Origin: Chloroflexota bacterium
GTDB taxonomy: Bacteria; Chloroflexota; Anaerolineae; B4-G1; SLSP01
Length of the DNA stretch: 9,495 bases
Direction of reading: 5' to 3'
Assembly: GCA_022707725.1 (NCBI GenBank)
Contig: JAKJAB010000114.1
Span: forward strand, 1 to 9,495
Shown: in pieces, positions 1 to 5,989 of the stretch
How positions within the stretch are numbered: position 1 is the first letter of the stretch
How the letters are laid out: each line of letters begins with the position of its first letter
Notes under the pieces: model-generated
Told to the model about the DNA's origin: nothing
Database searches by the model: none
Seen by the model: the letters and a program-made list of their open reading frames with translations, nothing else
Position numbers and translations under genes: made by a program

Positions 1-1
1 C

Positions 2-2329
2 ATCGGTCTGATCGAAGAGGCCGCCATCGACAATATCCCCGCCATCGTCATCGATCCCAAAGGCGACCTGGGTAACTTGTTGCTGACTTTCCCCCAACTA
101 CGCGGCGAGGATTTCTTGCCCTGGATCAACGAAGACGACGCCCGCAAGAAGGATATGACGCCCACCGCTTACGCCGAAGCGCAGGCCGCTCTCTGGAAGA
201 AAGGCCTGGCGGATTGGGGACAAGACGGCGCGCGCATCCAAATGCTCAGGGAGGCCGCCGATTTCGTCATCTATACCCCGGCTAGCAATGCAGGTGTGCC
301 CGTTTCCATCCTGCAATCCTTCGCTGCGCCGCCGGCCGCCGTACTGGATGACGGGGAGATGATGCGCGAACGCGTCGGCGCCACCGTCACCAGCTTGCTC
401 GGTTTGCTGGGGATCGAGGCCGATCCTGTGCAGAGCCGCGAATACATTTTGCTCTCGACCATCCTCGATCTCACGTGGCGGCAGGGACGGGACGTTGATC
501 TCGCCGCGCTCATCCAACTGGTGCAGAATCCGCCCGTCACCAAAATCGGCGTGCTCGATCTGGACTCATTCTACCCCGCCAAAGACCGCTTCGGCCTGGT
601 GATGGCGTTGAACAACCTGCTCGCTTCCCCCGGCTTCAGCGCCTGGCTGGAAGGCGATCCGCTGGACATCGGCCAGATTTTGTACACGCCGCAGGGCAAA
701 CCGCGCATCGCCATCTTCTCCATCGCGCACCTGGGCGACCGCGAGCGCATGTTCTTCGTCTCTTTGTTGCTGAACCAGGTGTTGAGCTGGATGCGCGGCC
801 TCTCCGGCACCACCAGCCTGCGCGCCCTGCTCTACATCGACGAGATTTTCGGCTACTTGCCGCCCACCGCCAACCCGCCATCCAAGCTGCCGCTGTTGAC
901 GTTGTTGAAACAGGCGCGCGCGTTTGGCGTCGGTGTGGTCCTGGCGACGCAAAACCCCGTGGACCTCGACTACAAGGCGCTTTCCAACGCCGGGACGTGG
1001 TTTATCGGGCGCTTGCAGACGGAACGCGACAAGGCGCGTCTGCTGGACGGCCTGGAAGGCGCCGCGGCCAGCGTCGGCGGGCGCTTCGACCGCCGGGCGA
1101 TGGAGCAGACGCTTGCCGGATTGGGCAGCCGCGTCTTTCTGATGAACAACGTCCACGAGGATGCGCCCGTGGTCTTTACCACCCGCTGGGTGCTGTCGTA
1201 CCTGCGCGGCCCGATCACCCGTGAGCAGATCCGCGTGCTGATGGCGCCGCATAAAGCCGCGCCAACGACTGTACCAGCCCCAGTTATTGCAGCGACGACC
1301 GCCTTCGCGCCGGCGACGGTGGCTGCGCCTTCGGTGGTCGCTGCCCCGCCGTCCGCCGTTGCGCCAACGCCAGCCCCGGCCGGACTCCCGCCCACGTTAC
1401 CGCCCGATGTATCCGCGTTTTTCGTCCCTGTGCGCGGCAGCCGCAAAAGCCGCACGGTCGTTTACAAGCCGTATTTGCTCGGCGCCGCGCGAACGCACTT
1501 CATCGATACAAAGGTGGGCGTGGATCAAATGGAAGATATCGTCGCCGTGACGCCTATCGCCGATGCCCCGATACCCGTGGATTGGGTGCAGGCGGAGGTC
1601 ATCGATCTGACTGTGACCGACCTGGAGAAGCGCGGCGAGATCGACGCCCAGTATGGCGCATTGCCAACTGCAGCAGCCCAGGCCAAGAGCTACACCACCT
1701 GGAACCGCGACTTCGCCACGTGGGTTTACCGCGAGCAGAAGTTGGAATTGCTCCGCAGTCCCGGTTTGAAGTTGATCGCCTCGCCCGACGAATCGGAGCG
1801 CGATTTCCATATCCGTATCCAACAGATCGCGCGCGAGCAACGCGACGCTGCCCTCGATGCGCTGCGCAAAAAGTACGCGTCCAAGTTCACCACCTTACAG
1901 GAGCGTATTCGCAGAGCGCAGCAGGCCGTCGAACGCGAACAGGCGCAGGCGCGGCAGGCCGGATTGCAGACCGCCGTGAACGTGGGTTCGACGCTGCTGG
2001 GCGCGCTAATGGGCCGCAAAGCGGTCAGCGCGACCACCGTGGGTAAGGCCGCGACGGCGGCGAAGAGTATGGGCCGCGCCTCGCAGCAGCGCGAAGACAT
2101 TGCCCGCGCCGAAGAAACCGTCGAAGCCTTGCAGAAGCAGTTGGCCGACTTGCAGGCCCAATTCGACACCGAAGCCCATACCCTGGCGGAAAAAATGGAA
2201 CAGTTGGCGACGCAGGTGGATCACGTAACGATCAAACCCCGCAAGACCGACATCTCCGTGCAGTTGGTCTCCCTGGTCTGGGTGCCGCACTGGCAGGATG
2301 AGGGTGGGGGGCTGCTGGCCGCCTGGTAA
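2..2329 (+). CDS. HerA/FtsK-superfamily ATP-binding protein with C-terminal coiled coil (5' end missing)
   Basis: The reading frame is open from the first base, so the gene begins outside the window; 775 residues are visible. The first codons give the strand IVIDPKGDLGN, typical of DUF87/HerA-like P-loop ATPases just after the (unseen) Walker A region. Walker B is LLYIDEIFGYLPP (about nt 827-865), followed by KQARAFGVGVVLATQNP and SNAGTWFIGRLQTERDK (about 902-1033), the sensor and arginine-finger region of this family. A Pro/Ala-rich linker (about 1256-1405) leads to a C-terminal half with two charged helical stretches likely to be coiled coils (about 1829-1972 and 2078-2221), separated by a Gly/Ala-rich hydrophobic segment (about 1973-2075). 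Family members are hexameric ring motors that move DNA or protein; the substrate here is unknown. The TTG at 77 is not the start, because conserved sequence continues upstream of it. The ATPase assignment is firm; the cellular role is not. Confidence 0.85.
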   Translation: MGLIEEAAIDNIPAIVIDPKGDLGNLLLTFPQLRGEDFLPWINEDDARKKDMTPTAYAEAQAALWKKGLADWGQDGARIQMLREAADFVIYTPASNAGVPVSILQSFAAPPAAVLDDGEMMRERVGATVTSLLGLLGIEADPVQSREYILLSTILDLTWRQGRDVDLAALIQLVQNPPVTKIGVLDLDSFYPAKDRFGLVMALNNLLASPGFSAWLEGDPLDIGQILYTPQGKPRIAIFSIAHLGDRERMFFVSLLLNQVLSWMRGLSGTTSLRALLYIDEIFGYLPPTANPPSKLPLLTLLKQARAFGVGVVLATQNPVDLDYKALSNAGTWFIGRLQTERDKARLLDGLEGAAASVGGRFDRRAMEQTLAGLGSRVFLMNNVHEDAPVVFTTRWVLSYLRGPITREQIRVLMAPHKAAPTTVPAPVIAATTAFAPATVAAPSVVAAPPSAVAPTPAPAGLPPTLPPDVSAFFVPVRGSRKSRTVVYKPYLLGAARTHFIDTKVGVDQMEDIVAVTPIADAPIPVDWVQAEVIDLTVTDLEKRGEIDAQYGALPTAAAQAKSYTTWNRDFATWVYREQKLELLRSPGLKLIASPDESERDFHIRIQQIAREQRDAALDALRKKYASKFTTLQERIRRAQQAVEREQAQARQAGLQTAVNVGSTLLGALMGRKAVSATTVGKAATAAKSMGRASQQREDIARAEETVEALQKQLADLQAQFDTEAHTLAEKMEQLATQVDHVTIKPRKTDISVQLVSLVWVPHWQDEGGGLLAAW

Positions 2330-2395
2330 TATCCTGGTTGCAGGACGCCAAGCCAACTGTGTTTGACTTGACAATGCAATTGGATGCGAGTTAAC

Positions 2396-2442
2396 GTGCA
2401 AGGGACTTCCTCGAGAGGGGAAGTCCATTCTTTAACTTGCAC
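2396..2442 (+). terminator. Hairpin after the ATPase gene, possible terminator or structured leader
   Basis: Positions 2403-2412 pair with 2417-2426 (one G-U pair), giving a 10-bp stem closed by the GNRA-type loop GAGA. An outer 6-bp helix, GTGCAA (2396-2401) with TTGCAC (2437-2442), encloses it. The stem is followed by ATTCTTT, a weak T-tract, so it may terminate ATPase transcription. The outer helix instead suggests a folded leader for the small ORF at 2501. The structure is clear; its role is undecided. Confidence 0.45.
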
Positions 2443-2464
2443 AAAAGTAGGGGAGACGTATACT
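2437..2464 (+). promoter_or_regulatory. Weak candidate promoter for the TumE-like locus
   Basis: TATACT (2459-2464) matches the sigma-70 -10 box at 5 of 6 positions and lies 16 bp after TTGCAC (2437-2442), which shares only TTG with the -35 consensus. It would start transcription near 2471, about 30 nt before the ATG at 2501. The -35 also forms one arm of the outer helix of the hairpin. A better -35, TTGACA at 2368-2373, has no good -10 partner. Confidence 0.3.
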
Positions 2465-2500
2465 TGCGGATGAACGATGTTCCAGCAGGAGGTAAGTTTT

Positions 2501-2554
2501 ATGACGACTCTTTATGTTGAACCTGTTCAAAAATCTCAAGAGGTGTTTGACTAA
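2501..2554 (+). CDS. 17-codon ORF, probable original N-terminus of the TumE-like gene
   Basis: ATG at 2501 is preceded by a perfect AGGAGGT (2487-2493) with a 7-nt spacer, the best ribosome binding site in this part of the window. The peptide MTTLYVEPVQKSQEVFD stops at TAA 2552-2554, nine bases before the first usable start of the TumE-like frame. DUF6516/TumE proteins usually carry a few dozen residues ahead of the conserved strand that begins near GYLNGAVIF, and the downstream frame has only about ten. Joining the two frames by a one-base change near 2548-2553 would give a protein of about 124 residues, normal for the family. Alternatives are a leader peptide or a chance ORF. That it is translated is fairly likely; that it is the lost N-terminus is inference. 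Confidence 0.45.
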   Translation: MTTLYVEPVQKSQEVFD

Positions 2555-2562
2555 GCGCAAGC

Positions 2563-2874
2563 GTGAACTGTGAAGTGCGTCCAGGCGCCCAAGGCTACCT
2601 CAACGGCGCAGTTATTTTTGTAGATGGTTCAGTTTTGCACTTTACCGAATTTCTTGACGAAGTGCGCGGTCAGGTAGAGAAGGTGATGTATACCTGCCAT
2701 GATCAGGACTCGAATCAGCAGTTAGTCTTTCGTTACGATAACGCCCGTCATCGCCCCTCATTGCCATTGCACGAACATAAGCATATGCCAGAGCAGGCTG
2801 TAGCTGCGCCTGCGCCTTTGCTGGCTGAAGTGTTAGCCGAGATTATGCGCTACCAGGGAGAGTTTGCACTGTAG
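2563..2874 (+). CDS. TumE-like (DUF6516) toxin-family protein, apparently 5'-truncated by a frame change
   Basis: The frame encodes up to 103 residues from GTG 2563. It shows the DUF6516 pattern: GYLNGAVIFVDGSVLHFTEF (residues 11-30), a strand ending in VFRYDNARH (55-63), the His-rich LPLHEHKHMPE (67-77) and a final helix LLAEVLAEIMR (86-96). TumE is the toxin member of TumE/TumA type toxin-antitoxin pairs, whose antitoxin is an XRE-type repressor; no such gene lies on either side, so this copy is orphaned. GTG 2563 has no Shine-Dalgarno, and the frame is blocked by TGA at 2548-2550. The good ribosome site serves the 17-codon ORF in another frame, so this copy is probably inactive or depends on frameshifting. 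Its G+C (28 of 60 bases at 2641-2700) is below that of its neighbours, which fits horizontal acquisition. Family call good, functionality doubtful. Confidence 0.65.
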   Translation: MNCEVRPGAQGYLNGAVIFVDGSVLHFTEFLDEVRGQVEKVMYTCHDQDSNQQLVFRYDNARHRPSLPLHEHKHMPEQAVAAPAPLLAEVLAEIMRYQGEFAL

Positions 2875-2899
2875 AAAGGTGCGCATCGAACGGATTTTC

Positions 2900-2927
2900 T
2901 TGACATTCCCTGTCTTTGCTTTACAAT
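2900..2927 (+). promoter_or_regulatory. Sigma-70-type promoter of the DeoR-family gene
   Basis: A perfect -35 TTGACA (2900-2905) and the -10 TACAAT (2922-2927, 5 of 6) are separated by 16 bp. The predicted transcription start is near 2934. This places the TTG at 2916 inside the promoter and supports GTG 2964 as the true start of the regulator. Confidence 0.75.
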
Positions 2928-2953
2928 GAAAGAAATCGAAAGCAAACGAAGGC
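2928..2953 (+). promoter_or_regulatory. Phased GAAAG direct repeats, candidate autoregulatory operator
   Basis: GAAAG at 2928-2932, GAAAG at 2938-2942 and GAAGG at 2948-2952 are spaced exactly 10 bp apart, so they lie on one face of the helix. The last two belong to the longer pair CGAAAGC (2937-2943) and CGAAGGC (2947-2953). The array overlaps the predicted transcription start and the regulator's leader, where a bound repressor would block expression. The last unit may double as a weak Shine-Dalgarno. Confidence 0.4.
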
Positions 2954-2963
2954 TGGGACGCGC

Positions 2964-3725
2964 GTGTATCTCGAAGAGCGGCGGCAGGCTATCCTCAATT
3001 TGATTGTAGACCACGGACGGGTTTCGGTGCCCGATCTCAGTGCGCGGTTCGATGTCTCCGAAGTGACCATTCGCGCCGATCTCCAGACGCTCGCCGAGCG
3101 CGGCTTGCTGGTCCGCACGTATGGCGGCGCGATCTCGGCGACGTATAACTTGCAGGAGCTTTCGCTGCTCCAACGCCGCCAGCAGCACATCCCCGAAAAA
3201 CAGCGCATCGGCGCGGCGGGCGCGGCGCTCATTGCCGATGGCGAAGCCGTCTTCCTCGACAGCAGCAGCACGGCGCTTGCCGTGGCGCAGCACCTCAAAT
3301 CCCGCCGCGATCTCACCCTGGTCACCAACAGCCTGGTCATCGCGCAGGAGATGCTCGGCCTGGCGGAGATCACCGTGGTGATGCCAGGCGGGACGCTACA
3401 CCACGATACCGTTTCGCTCATTGGGCCGGACGGCCTGGCGTTTTTGGAGCAATATCACATCCGCAAGGGCTTCTTCGGCGCGTATGGCCTCAGCATGGAC
3501 GCCGGTTTGACCGACGGGAGCGCGCCGGAATCCGAAATCAAGCGCGCGTTGGTGGAATTGTGCCACACTGTGATTGTCGTCGCCGATGCGGCCAAGTGGG
3601 GGCGCGTTGGCGTCACCTCGTATGCCGGCCTGTCCGAGGTGGATACCGTCATCACCGATGACCAGGCCCCGCCCGACCTCGTTGCCCAGGTCCGTGCGGC
3701 AGGCGTCGAAGTCGTGATCGTTTAG
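2964..3725 (+). CDS. DeoR-family transcriptional regulator
   Basis: A 253-residue protein, the usual length for the family. The N-terminal winged helix-turn-helix spans about residues 4-57, with recognition helix SEVTIRADLQTLAERG and the family-typical RTYGGA wing. The C-terminal sensor (DeoRC) domain shows FLDSSSTALAVAQHL (97-111), LTLVTNSLVIA (118-128), VVMPGGTL (138-145), FFGAYGLSMDAGLT (170-183) and VVADAAKWGRVG (205-216). Members usually repress sugar or nucleoside catabolic genes and are released by a phosphorylated sugar. GTG 2964 is chosen because the protein then begins VYLEERRQAIL, like family members, and an in-frame TTG at 2916 lies within the promoter. GAAGG at 2948-2952 is a distant ribosome site. 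It is co-directional with, and 95 bp ahead of, the dehydrogenase operon, which makes that operon a plausible target; the ligand cannot be read from sequence. Confidence 0.9.
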   Translation: MYLEERRQAILNLIVDHGRVSVPDLSARFDVSEVTIRADLQTLAERGLLVRTYGGAISATYNLQELSLLQRRQQHIPEKQRIGAAGAALIADGEAVFLDSSSTALAVAQHLKSRRDLTLVTNSLVIAQEMLGLAEITVVMPGGTLHHDTVSLIGPDGLAFLEQYHIRKGFFGAYGLSMDAGLTDGSAPESEIKRALVELCHTVIVVADAAKWGRVGVTSYAGLSEVDTVITDDQAPPDLVAQVRAAGVEVVIV

Positions 3726-3820
3726 TTGTTTTTGACAGGCTTCACAAGATAAAGGGGACGTTTTGTCCTGTGCATCTCGTCGAAAAAGGGTATCATCAAA
3801 TCTGTAAAAGAGAGGTAGTT
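3726..3820 (+). promoter_or_regulatory. Regulator-dehydrogenase intergenic region with ambiguous promoter
   Basis: The region holds a perfect TTGACA (3732-3737) but nothing resembling a -10 at 16-18 bp. Other pieces are GATAAA (3748-3753), 16 bp after TTGTTT (3726-3731), and a good -10 TATCAT (3791-3796) with no clear -35. ACAGG (3735-3739) is mirrored by CCTGT (3767-3771), and GGAC (3756-3759) by GTCC (3765-3768), a loose dyad that could be an operator. No terminator follows the DeoR gene, so read-through from its promoter is also possible. Confidence 0.3.
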
Positions 3821-5887
3821 ATGGGTAAGGAAGTTGGTCTATTGAAGAAAGCTGGTTTGACGAAGGCCAAAGCCCTCGATATGGTGCAGCAGATGTGGGA
3901 AATCCGCATGTTCGAGGACACGGTCTACGATTTGTTGGGCAAGAACCTCATCCGCGGCGCGTCGCATCTCTACGCGGGGCAGGAGGCGGTGGCAGTGGGC
4001 GCGATGTCCACCCTACGCGAGGATGACCTCATCACCAGCACGCACCGCGGGCACGGGCATTGCCACGCGCGCGGCGCAGTGTTGCACACTACCGACGAGG
4101 AACGCCAGACGCACTACAACAAGATGATGGCCGAGTTGTGCGGGCGCTCCACCGGCTATTGCGGCGGGCGCGGCGGCTCGATGCACATCGCCGACGTGGA
4201 ACGCGGCAATCTGGGCGCGACGGGCATCGTCGGCGGCAACATCCCCGTGGCGACCGGCGCGGGATTGGCGCAGAAGCTCCAGGGGACAGGGCGCGTGGTG
4301 TTGTGCTTCTTCGGCGACGGCGCATCGAATACCGGCAACTTCCACGAATCGCTCAACCTGGCGTCGCTGTGGAAACTGCCGGTGGTCTACATCGTCGAGA
4401 ACAACCTGTACGGGATGTCGGTGCCGCTCTCGTGTTCGACGTGTACGCCGGCCATTGCGACGCGCGGCGATGCTTATGCTATCCCCAACCAGATCGTGGA
4501 TGGGATGGACGTTTTGGCCGTGCGCGAGGCCGTCGCCAACGCCGTCGAGCACGCGCGCAGCGGCGCCGGGCCGTACCTGCTCGAATTCCAGACCTACCGC
4601 TGGTACGGGCACTCCCGCTCCGACCCGCGCGCCTATCGAACCAAAGAAGAAGAAGCCGCGTGGAAAGAACGAGACCCCATCCCCAACTTTGCCAAAAAGC
4701 TCGTTGACGAAGGCGTGGCTACGCAGGAAGAAATCGACGCGATCGAAGCCAGGGTCAAGGATGAGATTCAGGTGGCGACCGACTTTGCGTTTGGTTCGCC
4801 CCTGCCGCCTGCTGAAGAACTGGATCTGTACGTCTACGCGCCTTCCGCGTGGACAGATGCTGACGTGGCCCGCGAGAAGGAACTGCGCGAACGCGTGCGC
4901 AACGGCGGCCCGAACGTCAAGAAAACGCGCTACTGGGAAGCGATCCGTGACGCGCTGCGCGAGGAGATGCTGCGCGATCCACAGGTCTTCCTGATGGGCG
5001 AGGACATCGGCCTGTACGGCGGCGCGTATGGCGCAACGCGCGGGCTGTTCGATGAATTCGGTGCGGAGCGGGTGCGCGACACCCCCATCTCCGAGGCGAC
5101 CATCGGCGGATCGGCGGTGGGCGCGGCGATGTGCGGAATGCGGCCCGTCGCCGAGATCATGTACGTCGATTTCACCCCGCTGGCGATGGATCAGGTCGCC
5201 AACCAGGGCGCGAAGAATCGCTACATGTTCGGCGGCAAGACCACGGTGCCGATGGTGATCCGCACCGAGGGTGGGGCGGGACGCGGGATCGCGGCGCACC
5301 ACTCGCAGAGCCTCGAATCGCTGTGGACGCATTTCCCCGGCATTTACGTGGTGATGCCTTCGACCCCCTACGACGCGAAGGGTTTGCTCAAGGCTGCTAT
5401 CCGCGACGATAATCCGGTGATGTTCATCGAGCACAAGATGCTCTACGGCATCGAAGGATTCGTCCCGGAAGAAGATTACATCATCCCCTTTGGCGTGGCC
5501 GATGTGAAGCGTGAAGGTTCAGACGTGACCGTGATCACCTACTCGCAGATGGTACACCGCTCTCTCAAGGCGGCGGAGAAGCTCGCGGAAGAAGGGATCA
5601 GCGTGGAAGTAATCGACCTGCGCACGCTCAAGCCGCTGGATATGGAGACGATTGCCGCGTCCGTCAAGAAGACCGGGCGCGTGGTCGGCGTCACCGAAGC
5701 GTACCGCGTCAACTCGTTCATCAGCGAGCTGGCAGCGCGCATTCAGGAGGAGTTGTTCGATTGGCTCGATGCCCCCGTCGTGCGGGTGACCGGCGCGGAC
5801 GTGCCCGTGCCGATGAGCGAGTCGTTGGAAAACGCGATGGTTCCCTCCGTGGACGCCATCATCGCCGGTATCCGCAAGGTGCTGTAA
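3821..5887 (+). CDS. Fused 2-oxoacid (pyruvate or acetoin type) dehydrogenase E1, alpha and beta in one chain
   Basis: This 688-residue protein carries both E1 halves. E1 performs the thiamine diphosphate-dependent decarboxylation of a 2-oxoacid and reductive acylation of the E2 lipoyl group. The alpha part (about 1-335) has THRGHGH (74-80), GGRGGSMHIAD (115-125), the ThDP/Mg motif starting GDGASNTGNFHES (165-177) and ending ENN (193-195), and the active-site loop YGHSRSDPRAYRTKEE (262-277). A short linker leads to the beta part (about 368-688), with MGEDIG, ISEATIGG (Glu425, the ThDP-activating position) and AHHSQSLES (492-500). The sequence most resembles pyruvate or acetoin dehydrogenases rather than branched-chain ones. 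ATG 3821 is preferred to an in-frame GTG at 3770 because GAGAGG (3810-3815) precedes it by 5 nt and conserved sequence begins after it. It is followed after 99 bp by E2. The enzyme class is firm; the exact substrate is not. Confidence 0.93.
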   Translation: MGKEVGLLKKAGLTKAKALDMVQQMWEIRMFEDTVYDLLGKNLIRGASHLYAGQEAVAVGAMSTLREDDLITSTHRGHGHCHARGAVLHTTDEERQTHYNKMMAELCGRSTGYCGGRGGSMHIADVERGNLGATGIVGGNIPVATGAGLAQKLQGTGRVVLCFFGDGASNTGNFHESLNLASLWKLPVVYIVENNLYGMSVPLSCSTCTPAIATRGDAYAIPNQIVDGMDVLAVREAVANAVEHARSGAGPYLLEFQTYRWYGHSRSDPRAYRTKEEEAAWKERDPIPNFAKKLVDEGVATQEEIDAIEARVKDEIQVATDFAFGSPLPPAEELDLYVYAPSAWTDADVAREKELRERVRNGGPNVKKTRYWEAIRDALREEMLRDPQVFLMGEDIGLYGGAYGATRGLFDEFGAERVRDTPISEATIGGSAVGAAMCGMRPVAEIMYVDFTPLAMDQVANQGAKNRYMFGGKTTVPMVIRTEGGAGRGIAAHHSQSLESLWTHFPGIYVVMPSTPYDAKGLLKAAIRDDNPVMFIEHKMLYGIEGFVPEEDYIIPFGVADVKREGSDVTVITYSQMVHRSLKAAEKLAEEGISVEVIDLRTLKPLDMETIAASVKKTGRVVGVTEAYRVNSFISELAARIQEELFDWLDAPVVRVTGADVPVPMSESLENAMVPSVDAIIAGIRKVL

Positions 5888-5890
5888 TAT

Positions 5891-5962
5891 GGAGTAGGGA
5901 GTAGGGAGTAGGGAGTAAGGGACGTGCTCAGTCCTTACTCTTTACTCTTTACTCTTTACTCT
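5891..5962 (+). repeat. Inverted heptamer arrays forming an intercistronic RNA hairpin
   Basis: Four tandem heptamers, GGAGTAG three times then GGAGTAA (5891-5918), face four copies of TTACTCT plus a partial fifth (5935-5967). In RNA, 5891-5920 pair without interruption with 5933-5962: 30 pairs, 7 of them G-U. Two further pairs follow beyond a bulged G5921, and the loop is 5924-5930. On the opposite strand the wobbles become A-C mismatches, so the fold is specific to the E1-E2 transcript. It ends 11 nt before the E2 ribosome site. It resembles the heptamer short tandem repeats known from cyanobacteria. Confidence 0.9.
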
Positions 5963-5973
5963 TTACTTCATTT

Positions 5974-5989
5974 AAGGAGGAACACTGTG
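5974..5989 (+). promoter_or_regulatory. E2 ribosome binding site and GTG start
   Basis: AAGGAGG (5974-5980) lies 6 nt before GTG 5987. This fixes the start of E2 there and excludes the in-frame GTG at 5924, which lies in the hairpin loop and would only translate the heptamer repeats. Confidence 0.85.

Noticed and set aside
566..1252. 228-codon minus-strand frame opposite the ATPase
   Set aside because: Gln/Arg/Ala-rich shadow of a conserved gene, with no motif and no ribosome site.
2368..2396. TTGACA as -35 of a promoter after the ATPase gene
   Set aside because: The sequence at the right distance (TTAACG) is a poor -10 match.
3770..3820. Upstream GTG start for E1 that adds 17 residues
   Set aside because: No ribosome site precedes it and the extra residues have no family counterpart; ATG 3821 has a good site.
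4013..5434. 473-codon open frame on the minus strand opposite E1
   Set aside because: It is rich in Arg, His and Ala with no recognisable domain, and lies wholly opposite a well-supported gene; long antisense frames are expected in G+C-rich codons.
5891..5967. Possible CRISPR-like or minisatellite array
   Set aside because: The units are 7 bp without spacers and in two opposing blocks, so it is a tandem-repeat hairpin and not a CRISPR.
5931..5967. Intrinsic terminator between E1 and E2
   Set aside because: The right arm is T-rich but belongs to the stem, and no T-run follows; E2 is clearly the next gene of the operon. Partial attenuation cannot be excluded.
5924..5986. Upstream GTG start for E2 that adds 21 residues
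   Set aside because: It lies in the hairpin loop and would translate the heptamer repeats into YSLLFTLYSLL; GTG 5987 has a strong ribosome site and the normal lipoyl-domain start.
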